Below the pieces are notes generated by a model that ran no database searches, was not told where the DNA came from, and worked only from the letters and a program-made list of their open reading frames with translations. A stretch of 53,593 bases of DNA from a bacterium BMS3Abin03 (GTDB lineage Bacteria > Bacteroidota > Ignavibacteria > Ignavibacteriales > Ignavibacteriaceae), in NCBI GenBank assembly GCA_022340715.1, contig JAJDNK010000170.1:1-53593 (forward strand), read 5' to 3'. Made by a program: the position numbers and the translations under genes. Positions 33,699 to 42,514 of the stretch are shown here, in pieces (within the stretch, counting starts at the first letter, position 1; each line of letters starts with the position of its first letter).

Positions 33699-35640
33699 CA
33701 GTATTTAATATTCGAAGTTACAAAACCTGATTTTGTAAATAAGAATTAATTATAGCCTGGCGTATTAGCTTATGCCGGGCATTAATTAAAAAGTTTATCC
33801 GGTCTATATTACAAATTGTTAGAACAGATAGGTTTAAGGAATTGAGATGAATGTTTCGAAAATAATTATTTCAAAATATTTAATAATATTTAATCTTTTA
33901 CTCTTAGTAATGTTTCAATCTCAGGAAATAAGAGCCCAATTTGCTAATGGTGCAGATATTGGCTGGTTGTCTGAAATGGAAGATAACGGTTACATATTTA
34001 AAAATAATTCCGGTATCACAAAGGATTGTTTGGAAATATTGAAGGAAAAAGGAATAAATGCATTGAGGTTCAGGGTCTGGGTTAATCCAAATAATAAATA
34101 TTGTAGCAAACAGGATGTAGCATATATGACCCAACGGGCAAGAAATATGGGATTTGATTTGATGCTGGATTTTCACCTCAGTGATACGTGGGCCGATCCG
34201 GGACATCAAACTAAACCGTCAGCCTGGATAACTCATACCTTTACCCAATTGAAAACAGATGTTTATGATCATATATACGATGTATTAGATACATTAAAAT
34301 CTCTTGGTGTGACTCCTAAATGGGTACAGGTAGGAAATGAAACAAACAATGGAATGTTATGGGAAGATGGCAGGGCATCAACCCATATGAGTAATTTTGC
34401 CGAATTGATTAAAAGCGGGTACGATGCTGTTAAAGCAATAGATACTACAATACAGGTAATTGTGCATTTATCCGATGGTCATGATAGAGATTTATACAGG
34501 TGGATTTTCGATGGATTAAAAAATAATGGAGCTAAGTGGGATATTATTGGAATGTCAGTGTATCCACATTGGGCTAATTTACCCTGGGCAGTGGATGATA
34601 GCTTAGCTCTAATAACTATGAAGGATATGATTTCAAGGTATAATACAAAGGTTATGGTTTGTGAAGCTGGTTTTTCTTATGACCAGCCGGTTGAAGCCAA
34701 CCATTATCTTTTAGATCTTATAGAAAAAACAAAATCTGTTGGTGGATTGGGCGTCTTTTATTGGGAGCCTGAAAGTTATAACTGGAGAGGTTATAACCTA
34801 GGAGCCTGGGATCCTGTAACTAAGCAACCCACCGCGGCTTTGGACGCGTTTTTAGGTATCAGAGCAATAGAGTCGGTGAACGTAACGATGATAATAAATA
34901 CTGCAACCTGTCCGGATACCCTTCGTCCCACTGATATAGTTCAGATCCGTGGTGAATCAACAGACAGTACAACTCTAACCTGGAATAATAGTTCACCAGT
35001 AATAGCAACCAACTTAGGAGGTGATTACTGGCAAGCTACATTTCAGGCAAAACCAGGCGATGAAATCCGCTATAAAATCTGGACAGGCTTCAGTCTGTCC
35101 CCTGAGACAGGCACATCATTTAATACCGGTTGGGAGGGACCTATAAATGCAGGGACACCTTCGGATAATAATAGACTATTTATTGTCGGAAATAAAGATA
35201 CTACACTTGCTTTGCAATATTATCATGGAGATGCAAGTACAGTTGCACAATACTGGCGACCATTTGAACAAAAAGAGGATTCTATTGCAGTTTACTTTCG
35301 GGTTAATATGGCTGGTGTAACTTCAACGGGAAGATTTGATCCCAGTGTAAATGGTCCTGTGGGAGTTAGAGGCGGGCCAGTAGATACAAGTAATATTTTA
35401 TCGTGGGATAAGTCAAAACTAATACTTTCGAGGGAAGAACTAAGTAGCAGTTCAGGTTTATTCTGGTCAGGTTTTGTTTATTATCCTTTAAGCATTGCTG
35501 GTGATATTCAGTATTATGGATTCTTTATTGAAAATGATACCGATAATGGATGGGAAAACAATGTGAGTATCAGGTTTTTTGCAGTTCCTTCCAAAGATAC
35601 AACCATTAACTGGGTTTCATTTGATAATCAACCGATTATT
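31740..35640 (+). repeat. duplicated module shared by two secreted proteins
   Basis: The segment 31740-32480 in the 681-residue protein gene and 34878-35640 in the GH53 gene encode the same type of module. Similarity is visible at DNA level, for example in the codons for RPTDIVQIRGES and for GGDYW-ATFQA-PGD. The copies are diverged enough to be an established paralogy, not a recent copy. No assigned CBM family is recognised. Confidence 0.75.
33755..33780 (+). terminator. hairpin between secreted-protein and GH53 genes
   Basis: A 10-bp stem (33755-33764 with 33771-33780, two G-T wobbles) and a 6-base loop lie in the 148-base gap before the GH53 gene. The downstream tract is A/T mixed rather than poly-T. 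It may be a partial terminator or an mRNA processing/stability element that separates transport genes from enzyme genes. Confidence 0.45.
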
Positions 35641-35937
35641 GTTTCGGTTAATGAAAAAAATGATTTAGTATCGGATTTTGAATTATTTCAAAATTATCCT
35701 AATCCGTTTAATCCTTCTACTCAAATTAATTACGATTTGCCAGGTTCAACAAAAGTAAAGCTAATTGTTTATAATAGTCTTGGTCAGCAAATAGAAACTT
35801 TAGTTAGCAAGGTTCAAGCTGCCGGTCTACATTCTTTGAACTTTAACGCTTCTCCTTCTTTACCAAGCGGAGTATATTATATTCGGCTTACAACAAATTA
35901 CGGTGCAAAATCAATTAAGGTGTTATTACTCAAATGA
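33847..35937 (+). CDS. GH53 endo-beta-1,4-galactanase with T9SS tail
   Basis: This enzyme cleaves internal beta-1,4-galactosidic bonds of (arabino)galactan, as in pectin type I side chains. After a signal peptide (1-30), residues 32-340 form a GH53 TIM barrel: ADIGWLSEME, INALRFRVWVNP, the acid/base E165 in VQVGNETNNG, MSVYPHW, and the nucleophile E273 in VCEAGFSY. Residues 345-598 carry the module shared with the preceding gene. Residues 600-696 are a type A sorting domain (FELFQNYPNPFNPSTQINY), so the enzyme is exported by T9SS and is likely surface-bound. Its stop overlaps the next start by four bases (ATGA), coupling it to the GH-A glycosidase. Confidence 0.93.
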   Translation: MNVSKIIISKYLIIFNLLLLVMFQSQEIRAQFANGADIGWLSEMEDNGYIFKNNSGITKDCLEILKEKGINALRFRVWVNPNNKYCSKQDVAYMTQRARNMGFDLMLDFHLSDTWADPGHQTKPSAWITHTFTQLKTDVYDHIYDVLDTLKSLGVTPKWVQVGNETNNGMLWEDGRASTHMSNFAELIKSGYDAVKAIDTTIQVIVHLSDGHDRDLYRWIFDGLKNNGAKWDIIGMSVYPHWANLPWAVDDSLALITMKDMISRYNTKVMVCEAGFSYDQPVEANHYLLDLIEKTKSVGGLGVFYWEPESYNWRGYNLGAWDPVTKQPTAALDAFLGIRAIESVNVTMIINTATCPDTLRPTDIVQIRGESTDSTTLTWNNSSPVIATNLGGDYWQATFQAKPGDEIRYKIWTGFSLSPETGTSFNTGWEGPINAGTPSDNNRLFIVGNKDTTLALQYYHGDASTVAQYWRPFEQKEDSIAVYFRVNMAGVTSTGRFDPSVNGPVGVRGGPVDTSNILSWDKSKLILSREELSSSSGLFWSGFVYYPLSIAGDIQYYGFFIENDTDNGWENNVSIRFFAVPSKDTTINWVSFDNQPIIVSVNEKNDLVSDFELFQNYPNPFNPSTQINYDLPGSTKVKLIVYNSLGQQIETLVSKVQAAGLHSLNFNASPSLPSGVYYIRLTTNYGAKSIKVLLLK

Positions 35938-38501
35938 GAAAAGTTTATTCCTTATTTTTCCTTTTCATTTTTTGTCTCTGCCCTTTCCCGCAGAAAAGTG
36001 ATAATCTTATTTATGTTGATAAAGAAGGAAGAATAAGATGGACTTCTAACAATGAAGAAGCATATTTTCTTGGTGTAAATTATTCAACTCCCTTTGCATT
36101 TTCTTACCGTGCGTTGAAGGACAAAAGAAAATCACATAAAGAAATTATTGATCTGGATATCCAGGAATTTAAAAGACTCAGATTAAATGCATATCGCATT
36201 CATGTTTGGGACAGAGAAGTTTCAGACAAAGATGGAAACCTGCTTGATAATGAACACATTGATTTACTTGATTATCTTATTTCAAAATTAATTGAAAATG
36301 ACATTTATATAATTCTTACTCCAATTGCCTGGTGGGGTACGGGTTGGCCTCAACCTGACGTTGAAACACCTGGCTTTTCAACTTTTTATTCCAAGATTGA
36401 ATCAACAACCACACCGAAAGTATTAAAAGCGCATGTTAATTATCTGAAACAATTTATTAATCATGTAAATCATTACACCAAAAAATCATATAAAGTTGAA
36501 AAGAACATAATTGGTTTTGAAATATTTAATGAGCCAAATCTTTCTGATGATGTTGAACAAATCAATCATTATATAAATACAACTGTAGAAGCAATTCGTG
36601 AAGAAGGTGTAACAAAACCACTTTTCTTTAATATTAGTGAAAATCCCGGCAAGCTACAATGGGAAGGTGTTGCTTCTTCAAATATCCAGGGAATTTCATT
36701 TCAATGGTATCCAACTGGATTAGTAAAGTACAGTGAGTTGAAAGGAAACTTTTTACCGAATGTACTTTCGTATCCAATTCCTGATTATACAGATAAGATA
36801 AAAAATAAAGCCAAGCTTGTTTACGAATTTGATGCTGCTGATATTGAGAAATCTTATATGTATCCTGTTATGGCTCACAGTTTTAAAGAAGCAGGAATGC
36901 AATGGGCAACTATGTTTTGTTATGATCCGGCAGCTTTAGCTCAATATAATTCCGAGTATTCAACTCACTATTTAAATTTGTTGTATACACCGCAAAAAGC
37001 ATTGAGCTTTCTTATAGCATCCTATCTCTTTCAGAATGAAAAAGTCTCTAAAAAGATACTTGATTCTACTTCAGTAATAATGGGAGATGTGCTTGTTGAT
37101 TATAGTAAGAACTTAAGTTTGTTAAATACTGCTGAAAGAATTTATTACACCAATAATAATGATGCATTACCAAAAGATGTAAACAAATTAGAGCATATAG
37201 CCGGTTACGGAAATTCAAAATTGATAAAGTACAATGGAAGAGGCACATACTTTTTAGATAAATTAAATGATGATCTCTGGAAGCTTGAAATATTTCCCGA
37301 TGCAGTCTGGCTAAAAGATCCGTTTGGTAAAAATGGATTAGATAATCCTGTTGCTAAATTGATCTGGAAATCACACAAAATGAAAATTAAACTTCCGGTA
37401 TTAAATCGAGATTTCAAAGTTTATTCCCCGGACAATAAATCACAAGCGGCTTCAGACAACACCGTAACGCTTAAACCCGGAGTTTATTTAATTGCAAATA
37501 AAGAAAAAACTTCTAAGACTAAATCTTTAGCTGGCGTTATAGATTTTGATAAGATAAAAAAGTATGGCGATTTCATTAACGATTTTGAATCAATTGAAAT
37601 AAAAAATTTGACTCCTGTATCCTTTTGTGAAAATGAAGAAAAGAAAATAACAATCGAAGTTTATTCGAAAGCTGAAAACCCTAAAGTTTCAATTTATATT
37701 AAAAAACCTGGTTGGCGGAATCCCGGCAAATATGAATTAACTAAAATCAATGATTTTCGTTATGAGCTTGTACTTCCATCAGAAATCACTTCAAACGGTA
37801 AAATAGATTATTTTATAACTGTAGAACAAAATGATGATGTTCTTACATTTCCCGGTAAGTTAAATGTTTCCCCTGGAAATTGGGCTTTTGATCCGGATGA
37901 TTCTTATAAGCTTTCTATTCTGCCGGCATCAAATGATATTATTATTTACAATCCCGAACGAGATGTTAACAACGTAGTTTTTGCAAATGTCTGGAGATTT
38001 GCTCAATTCGGAATAGATTACACTTTCGATAAAAACAATGATGAACAATTAGATGTTAACATAATAAAAGTAAAAGAGAAGTTTCCTGAGTTTGCAATGC
38101 AGTTTTATATTGGTGATTATTTGAAGAGTGTTCAGCCGAATATAAATGATGAACTTGTATTTGAAGTAAAGAAAAATTCTGAAGGTCCAGGTTTAATTTT
38201 TGTAAGAATTCTTTTTAATGATGGTTCCGGGTTCGAAAGAAAAATCGGGTTGAAATCTGATTATGAAAATGTAACAATTGCGGTTTCTAAACCAGAAAAG
38301 ACTAAATATGCTTTACTGCCAAGACCTTATCCGACTTTTCTTCCTTATTGGTTTGAGTCGATCCCCCAGGATAATCTTAATGAGAAGAATCCAAAACCAG
38401 AATCAATTCAAATTGCACTTCCATTGCCGGAACCCGGAAATGATTTAAATAATTATGGGATTAAGCTTAAGAAGATCAGTTTTGTAAAAGGTAATGAATA
38501 A
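35934..38501 (+). CDS. clan GH-A (GH5-like) glycosidase
   Basis: This is an exported enzyme of 855 residues. The N-terminus is a hydrophobic export signal (1-20). Residues 25-390 look like a clan GH-A TIM barrel: FLGVNYSTPF, LNAYRIHVWD, a candidate acid/base E200 in EIFNEPN, and a candidate nucleophile E298 in LVYEFDAAD. The C-terminal half is beta-sandwich-like, without a sorting domain, so the protein is probably periplasmic or membrane-anchored. By context a beta-galactosidase or exo-galactanase acting on GH53 products is likely. The CAZy family is not certain: GH5-like or one of the newer galactosidase families of clan GH-A. It is coupled by ATGA overlap to GH53. Confidence 0.7.
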   Translation: MRKVYSLFFLFIFCLCPFPQKSDNLIYVDKEGRIRWTSNNEEAYFLGVNYSTPFAFSYRALKDKRKSHKEIIDLDIQEFKRLRLNAYRIHVWDREVSDKDGNLLDNEHIDLLDYLISKLIENDIYIILTPIAWWGTGWPQPDVETPGFSTFYSKIESTTTPKVLKAHVNYLKQFINHVNHYTKKSYKVEKNIIGFEIFNEPNLSDDVEQINHYINTTVEAIREEGVTKPLFFNISENPGKLQWEGVASSNIQGISFQWYPTGLVKYSELKGNFLPNVLSYPIPDYTDKIKNKAKLVYEFDAADIEKSYMYPVMAHSFKEAGMQWATMFCYDPAALAQYNSEYSTHYLNLLYTPQKALSFLIASYLFQNEKVSKKILDSTSVIMGDVLVDYSKNLSLLNTAERIYYTNNNDALPKDVNKLEHIAGYGNSKLIKYNGRGTYFLDKLNDDLWKLEIFPDAVWLKDPFGKNGLDNPVAKLIWKSHKMKIKLPVLNRDFKVYSPDNKSQAASDNTVTLKPGVYLIANKEKTSKTKSLAGVIDFDKIKKYGDFINDFESIEIKNLTPVSFCENEEKKITIEVYSKAENPKVSIYIKKPGWRNPGKYELTKINDFRYELVLPSEITSNGKIDYFITVEQNDDVLTFPGKLNVSPGNWAFDPDDSYKLSILPASNDIIIYNPERDVNNVVFANVWRFAQFGIDYTFDKNNDEQLDVNIIKVKEKFPEFAMQFYIGDYLKSVQPNINDELVFEVKKNSEGPGLIFVRILFNDGSGFERKIGLKSDYENVTIAVSKPEKTKYALLPRPYPTFLPYWFESIPQDNLNEKNPKPESIQIALPLPEPGNDLNNYGIKLKKISFVKGNE

Positions 38502-38533
38502 TTTCAAAAATCATAAAGACAAATATCAAAAAG

Positions 38534-41083
38534 ATGCCTAACTCCAAAAGTAATTTTGATTATATCATAATTTTTTTAATGCTCTTCGGTTTCTTCAATG
38601 TAAATGTGGTTGCTAAGGATAACGAACAATCAAGGCAGCGTTTATTAATGGATTTCAACTGGAAATTTCAACCGGGTGATCAACAGAATGCTGAACAAAT
38701 TTCTTTCAATGACAGTGGCTGGAGAGTTTTAAATCTTCCTCACGACTGGAGTATCGAAGGGGAGTATAATGAAGATGAACCAACCGGAGAAAGCGGTGGA
38801 TATCTTCCAACCGGGATCGGCTGGTACAGAAAACATTTTCAAATGACAAGAGATGAATTAGCAAAAAATATCTGGATAGAGTTTGATGGTGTTTATATGA
38901 ACAGCGATGTTTGGTTAAACGGGCATCATCTTGGACGTTATCCGTATGGCTACAGCAGTTTTTATTATGCTTTATCTCCTTATCTTGTTGAAGGGGAAAA
39001 CATTATTGCTGTTAGGGTAGATAACTCCAAACAGCCAAATACAAGATGGTATTCCGGTTCAGGAATTTACCGGCACGTTTGGCTCGTTAAAACTGATCCG
39101 CTTCATATTACACATTGGGGTGTTTATGTAACAACACCGTTTGTATCAACGGATTCGGCTGCCGTCAATGTTAGAATTAAAATTGAAAATCAGGATAAGA
39201 AAACAAGAAGATTCAAACTTCAAAATACCTTGATTGATTACAATGGAAATAAAGTTGCACAAACTGAGAGTCGCCTTTCTCTGGAGCATAGCAAGTCATC
39301 TGATATAAATCAACAACTCGAAGTAAATTCTCCAGAATTGTGGTCAGTAGAAATCCCCAATATGTACAAACTTCACTCTATAATTTATGACGGGAATAAA
39401 AAAATAGACGAAGTGATAACTGATGTAGGTATCCGGAAGATCGAATATGATGTCGATAAGGGATTTTTTCTAAACGGGAAACATATAAAGATAAACGGAG
39501 TTTGTCTGCATCATGATGGTGGCTGTGTTGGTGCTGCAGTTCCCGAGGCAGTCTGGGAACGCCGTTTGGAAAAATTAAAAGAGATGGGATGTAACGCAAT
39601 CCGAACTTCTCATAATCCTCCTGCACCTGAGTTTTTGGATTTGTGTGATAGAATGGGGTTCCTTGTAATGGATGAAGCCTTTGATGAATGGAAGTATGGT
39701 AAAAGAAAATATGGTTATCATGAATATTTTGATGAATGGGCCAACAAAGATCTGACAGCGATGATTCATCGTGATCGTAATCATCCTTCAATTGTAATGT
39801 GGAGTGTTGGCAATGAAATTCCGGAACAAAAAGATCCCAAAGGAACTGAACTACTAAAACCTTTGATTGAAATTTGTCATAGAGAAAATCCAACAAGACC
39901 AGTTACATCTGCACTTGATAATATTGCAGCGGACGGAGGTGCTACGACTCTTGATTTCATGAATATGCTCGATATAGTTGGTTATAATTATGTCGATCGA
40001 TGGCATGAAAGAAGAGAATTATATTATAGTATCGATAGACACGATCATCCAAACTGGAAAATGATAGGAACAGAAAGTATTTCGAATAGTGGTGGAGTTC
40101 GTGGCGAATATTCAATTGGTGAAGATTCTTCTTCTGTTGATCCCGATAATAATTTCTGGATGAGTGAAAGTATTTTAAATAACAGATCACACGGGTTCGT
40201 ACCGTCTTATAATTATTGGATGATTAATGCAGAACAACTCTGGAAGTTTGTCCGAACCCGCGATTATGTCATTGGAGATTTTATGTGGACGGGAATTGAT
40301 TACTTAGGCGAATCCATCTGGCCAAATAAGAATGCAAGCTTTGGTGTTCTCGATCTTTGCGGTTTTCCTAAAGACGGATTTTATTTTTATCAAAGCCAGT
40401 GGACGAACAAACCAATGATACATCTTTTTCCTCACTGGAATTGGAATGGACGGGAAGGGCGGGTTATTCCTGTGCTTTGCTATACAAACTGTGATGTAGT
40501 TGAATTATTTTTGAATGGAAAATCATTTGGTGAGAAGCGTTTGCAATTTCCGCGACCCGGAACATCCGGCGGCTGGAATAAATATGATAAGCCGCGTGTG
40601 TTCCCAACTACCGGCGATCTTCATCTTCAATGGGATGTCCCATATGAACCAGGTATTCTAAAAGCTGTAGGTAAAAAAGATGGGAAGATTATCTATATTG
40701 AAGAGATTAAAACCACAGGTGTCCCTTCTGCAATTCAATTAAAAGTTTACAAAGATTCTATTATTGCTGACTCCCGGGATGTTGCTCAGATTGAAATTCA
40801 AATTGTGGACTCTGAAAACAATGTTGTTCCTAAAGCAAATAATCTTGTGGCATTCTCTGTTGAAGGCGAAGGAAAGATTATCGGTGTTGATAATGGAAAT
40901 CCTCAAGATCACAATTCGTATAAAAATAATAGAAGAAATGCTTTTAACGGGTTATGTTTTGTGATAGTGCAAACAACAAATAATCAGGGTAAAATAAGAT
41001 TAACAGCAAAGTCAGAAGGGCTTAAAGGAGAAACTATAGAATTAATTTCCATTGGCAGGAGTACGGTCCCTGTACAGGAATAA
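38534..41083 (+). CDS. GH2 beta-galactosidase
   Basis: This is a glycoside hydrolase family 2 enzyme of 849 residues with a signal peptide, expected in the periplasm. Domain order is a sugar-binding jelly roll (about 40-200, LPHDWSIEGEY, GIGWYRK), an immunoglobulin-like domain, and a TIM barrel with acid/base E428 in WSVGNEIPEQ and nucleophile E514 in IGTESIS. Post-barrel domains of the DUF4982 and invasin/Ig type follow (VVELFLNGKS, VPSAIQLKV). It would release galactose from galacto-oligosaccharides produced by GH53. The gene is 32 bases after the GH-A enzyme and 70 before galK. Confidence 0.92.
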   Translation: MPNSKSNFDYIIIFLMLFGFFNVNVVAKDNEQSRQRLLMDFNWKFQPGDQQNAEQISFNDSGWRVLNLPHDWSIEGEYNEDEPTGESGGYLPTGIGWYRKHFQMTRDELAKNIWIEFDGVYMNSDVWLNGHHLGRYPYGYSSFYYALSPYLVEGENIIAVRVDNSKQPNTRWYSGSGIYRHVWLVKTDPLHITHWGVYVTTPFVSTDSAAVNVRIKIENQDKKTRRFKLQNTLIDYNGNKVAQTESRLSLEHSKSSDINQQLEVNSPELWSVEIPNMYKLHSIIYDGNKKIDEVITDVGIRKIEYDVDKGFFLNGKHIKINGVCLHHDGGCVGAAVPEAVWERRLEKLKEMGCNAIRTSHNPPAPEFLDLCDRMGFLVMDEAFDEWKYGKRKYGYHEYFDEWANKDLTAMIHRDRNHPSIVMWSVGNEIPEQKDPKGTELLKPLIEICHRENPTRPVTSALDNIAADGGATTLDFMNMLDIVGYNYVDRWHERRELYYSIDRHDHPNWKMIGTESISNSGGVRGEYSIGEDSSSVDPDNNFWMSESILNNRSHGFVPSYNYWMINAEQLWKFVRTRDYVIGDFMWTGIDYLGESIWPNKNASFGVLDLCGFPKDGFYFYQSQWTNKPMIHLFPHWNWNGREGRVIPVLCYTNCDVVELFLNGKSFGEKRLQFPRPGTSGGWNKYDKPRVFPTTGDLHLQWDVPYEPGILKAVGKKDGKIIYIEEIKTTGVPSAIQLKVYKDSIIADSRDVAQIEIQIVDSENNVVPKANNLVAFSVEGEGKIIGVDNGNPQDHNSYKNNRRNAFNGLCFVIVQTTNNQGKIRLTAKSEGLKGETIELISIGRSTVPVQE

Positions 41084-41153
41084 AATTATAGCAATCAATG
41101 TTAGAAAAATATAACTATTCAGTAATTTAAAATTATTTCAGTAAGAAATATTT

Positions 41154-42428
41154 ATGAATAATAATTCACAATCCGTTAAGAGCGAAATCTGCTGGGAGTG
41201 TGTTTATGGAAATGACCCGGAAATAATTGAATATCAAAAGAAGAGATACGATAGATTATATGAAATATTTCAAACACATTTTGGAAAAACTCGGGTAAAA
41301 TATTTTAGTTCTCCCGGCAGAACCGAAATAAGTGGGAATCATACCGATCATAACCATGGAAAAGTTATAGCTGGAAGTGTAAACCTGGACTCAGTTGCCG
41401 TGGCTTCGAAAAACGATTCCAACAAAGTAATTTTTTATTCCGAACAATTTGATGATTCTTCAGAAATAGATTTAAATTTATCTGAACCCGTTGAAAGTGA
41501 ACAAGGAACTACCGCTTCTCTTATAAGAGGTATTGCAGCGGGTTTTCGAAAGCAAGGTTATAGTTTAGGCGGTCTTAATATATTATTATCAAGTGATGTA
41601 TTAATTGGTTCGGGTTTAAGCTCTTCGGCTTCTGTGGAAGTTCTTATTGCTACTATCTTCAATCATTTTCACAATGCCGATAAAATACCGAATGTAGAAA
41701 TTGCCATAATTAGCCAGTACTCTGAAAATAATTTTTTCGGTAAACCTTGTGGCTTGATGGACCAGATAGCATGTGTAACCGGAGGAATTGTAACGATAGA
41801 TTTTAAAGATCCTGGAAAACCTTTGGTTGAGAAAATAAATTTTGATTTTGCTTTAACCAAATATAGTGTGTTGGTGATAGATACCGGTGGTAGTCATGCA
41901 GATCTCACGGAAGAATATTCAGGAATTCCCACCGAAATGAAACAAGTTGCTAAATATTTTAACAAAGAATATTGTAGAGATATAGATTTGAAAACACTCT
42001 TAAAAAACGTTGGAAAGTTGAGAGGTAAAATAGGTGATCGTTCAATTTTGAGAGCCATACATTTTCTTAATGAGAACGAACTTGTTGAAAAACAGGTAAA
42101 AGCATTGAAAGATAATGACTTCGATTTATTTTTAAAGCTCGTTAAGGAATCCGGCAATTCATCTTTCAAATATTTACAGAATATTTATTCACCGAAAAAC
42201 GTAAATGATCAGGGAATATCGGTAGCACTTGCTTTAAGCGATATGTTTATTAAAAATCATGGTAAAGGTGCCTGTCGTGTACATGGTGGTGGTTTTGCAG
42301 GAACAATCCAGGTGTTTTTGCCAAATGATTTAGTTGAAGAGTACAGAGAATTTATGTCCGGCGCATTCGACAAAAATGCAGTAAAAACATTATCAATAAG
42401 AGAGAAGGGAGCTGTTTGTCTGGGCTAA
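41154..42428 (+). CDS. galK: galactokinase
   Basis: This GHMP-family kinase makes galactose-1-phosphate from galactose and ATP in the cytoplasm. Signature PGRTEISGNHTDHNHG starts at residue 54, the phosphate-binding loop GSGLSSSAS is at 152-160, and the third motif RVHGGGFAGT at 375-384. Compared with E. coli GalK the first motif has Asn where Glu is usual (NHTDH instead of EHTDY). At 424 residues it is longer than the usual 380-390. This variant is shared with many Firmicutes-type galactokinases. With galT at the front of the same cluster it forms the two-step entry of the Leloir pathway. Confidence 0.93.
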   Translation: MNNNSQSVKSEICWECVYGNDPEIIEYQKKRYDRLYEIFQTHFGKTRVKYFSSPGRTEISGNHTDHNHGKVIAGSVNLDSVAVASKNDSNKVIFYSEQFDDSSEIDLNLSEPVESEQGTTASLIRGIAAGFRKQGYSLGGLNILLSSDVLIGSGLSSSASVEVLIATIFNHFHNADKIPNVEIAIISQYSENNFFGKPCGLMDQIACVTGGIVTIDFKDPGKPLVEKINFDFALTKYSVLVIDTGGSHADLTEEYSGIPTEMKQVAKYFNKEYCRDIDLKTLLKNVGKLRGKIGDRSILRAIHFLNENELVEKQVKALKDNDFDLFLKLVKESGNSSFKYLQNIYSPKNVNDQGISVALALSDMFIKNHGKGACRVHGGGFAGTIQVFLPNDLVEEYREFMSGAFDKNAVKTLSIREKGAVCLG

Positions 42429-42514
42429 CATTTACAAAGTATAATAGAAAAATATTTAATAATTAAACTCAATTAGATAATTGTAGTACAATCATTAATT
42501 AAAGAGGAAGGCTA

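Noticed and set aside
31740-35640. Recent recombination or assembly duplication between the two secreted-protein genes
   Set aside because: The shared modules differ at many codons and carry different flanking domains; they are diverged paralogous modules, not an artefact.
39378-39896. 172-codon open frame on the minus strand inside the GH2 gene
   Set aside because: It is antisense to a conserved catalytic barrel, has His/Leu/Ser-rich low-complexity composition and no ribosome site; a shadow of the real gene.
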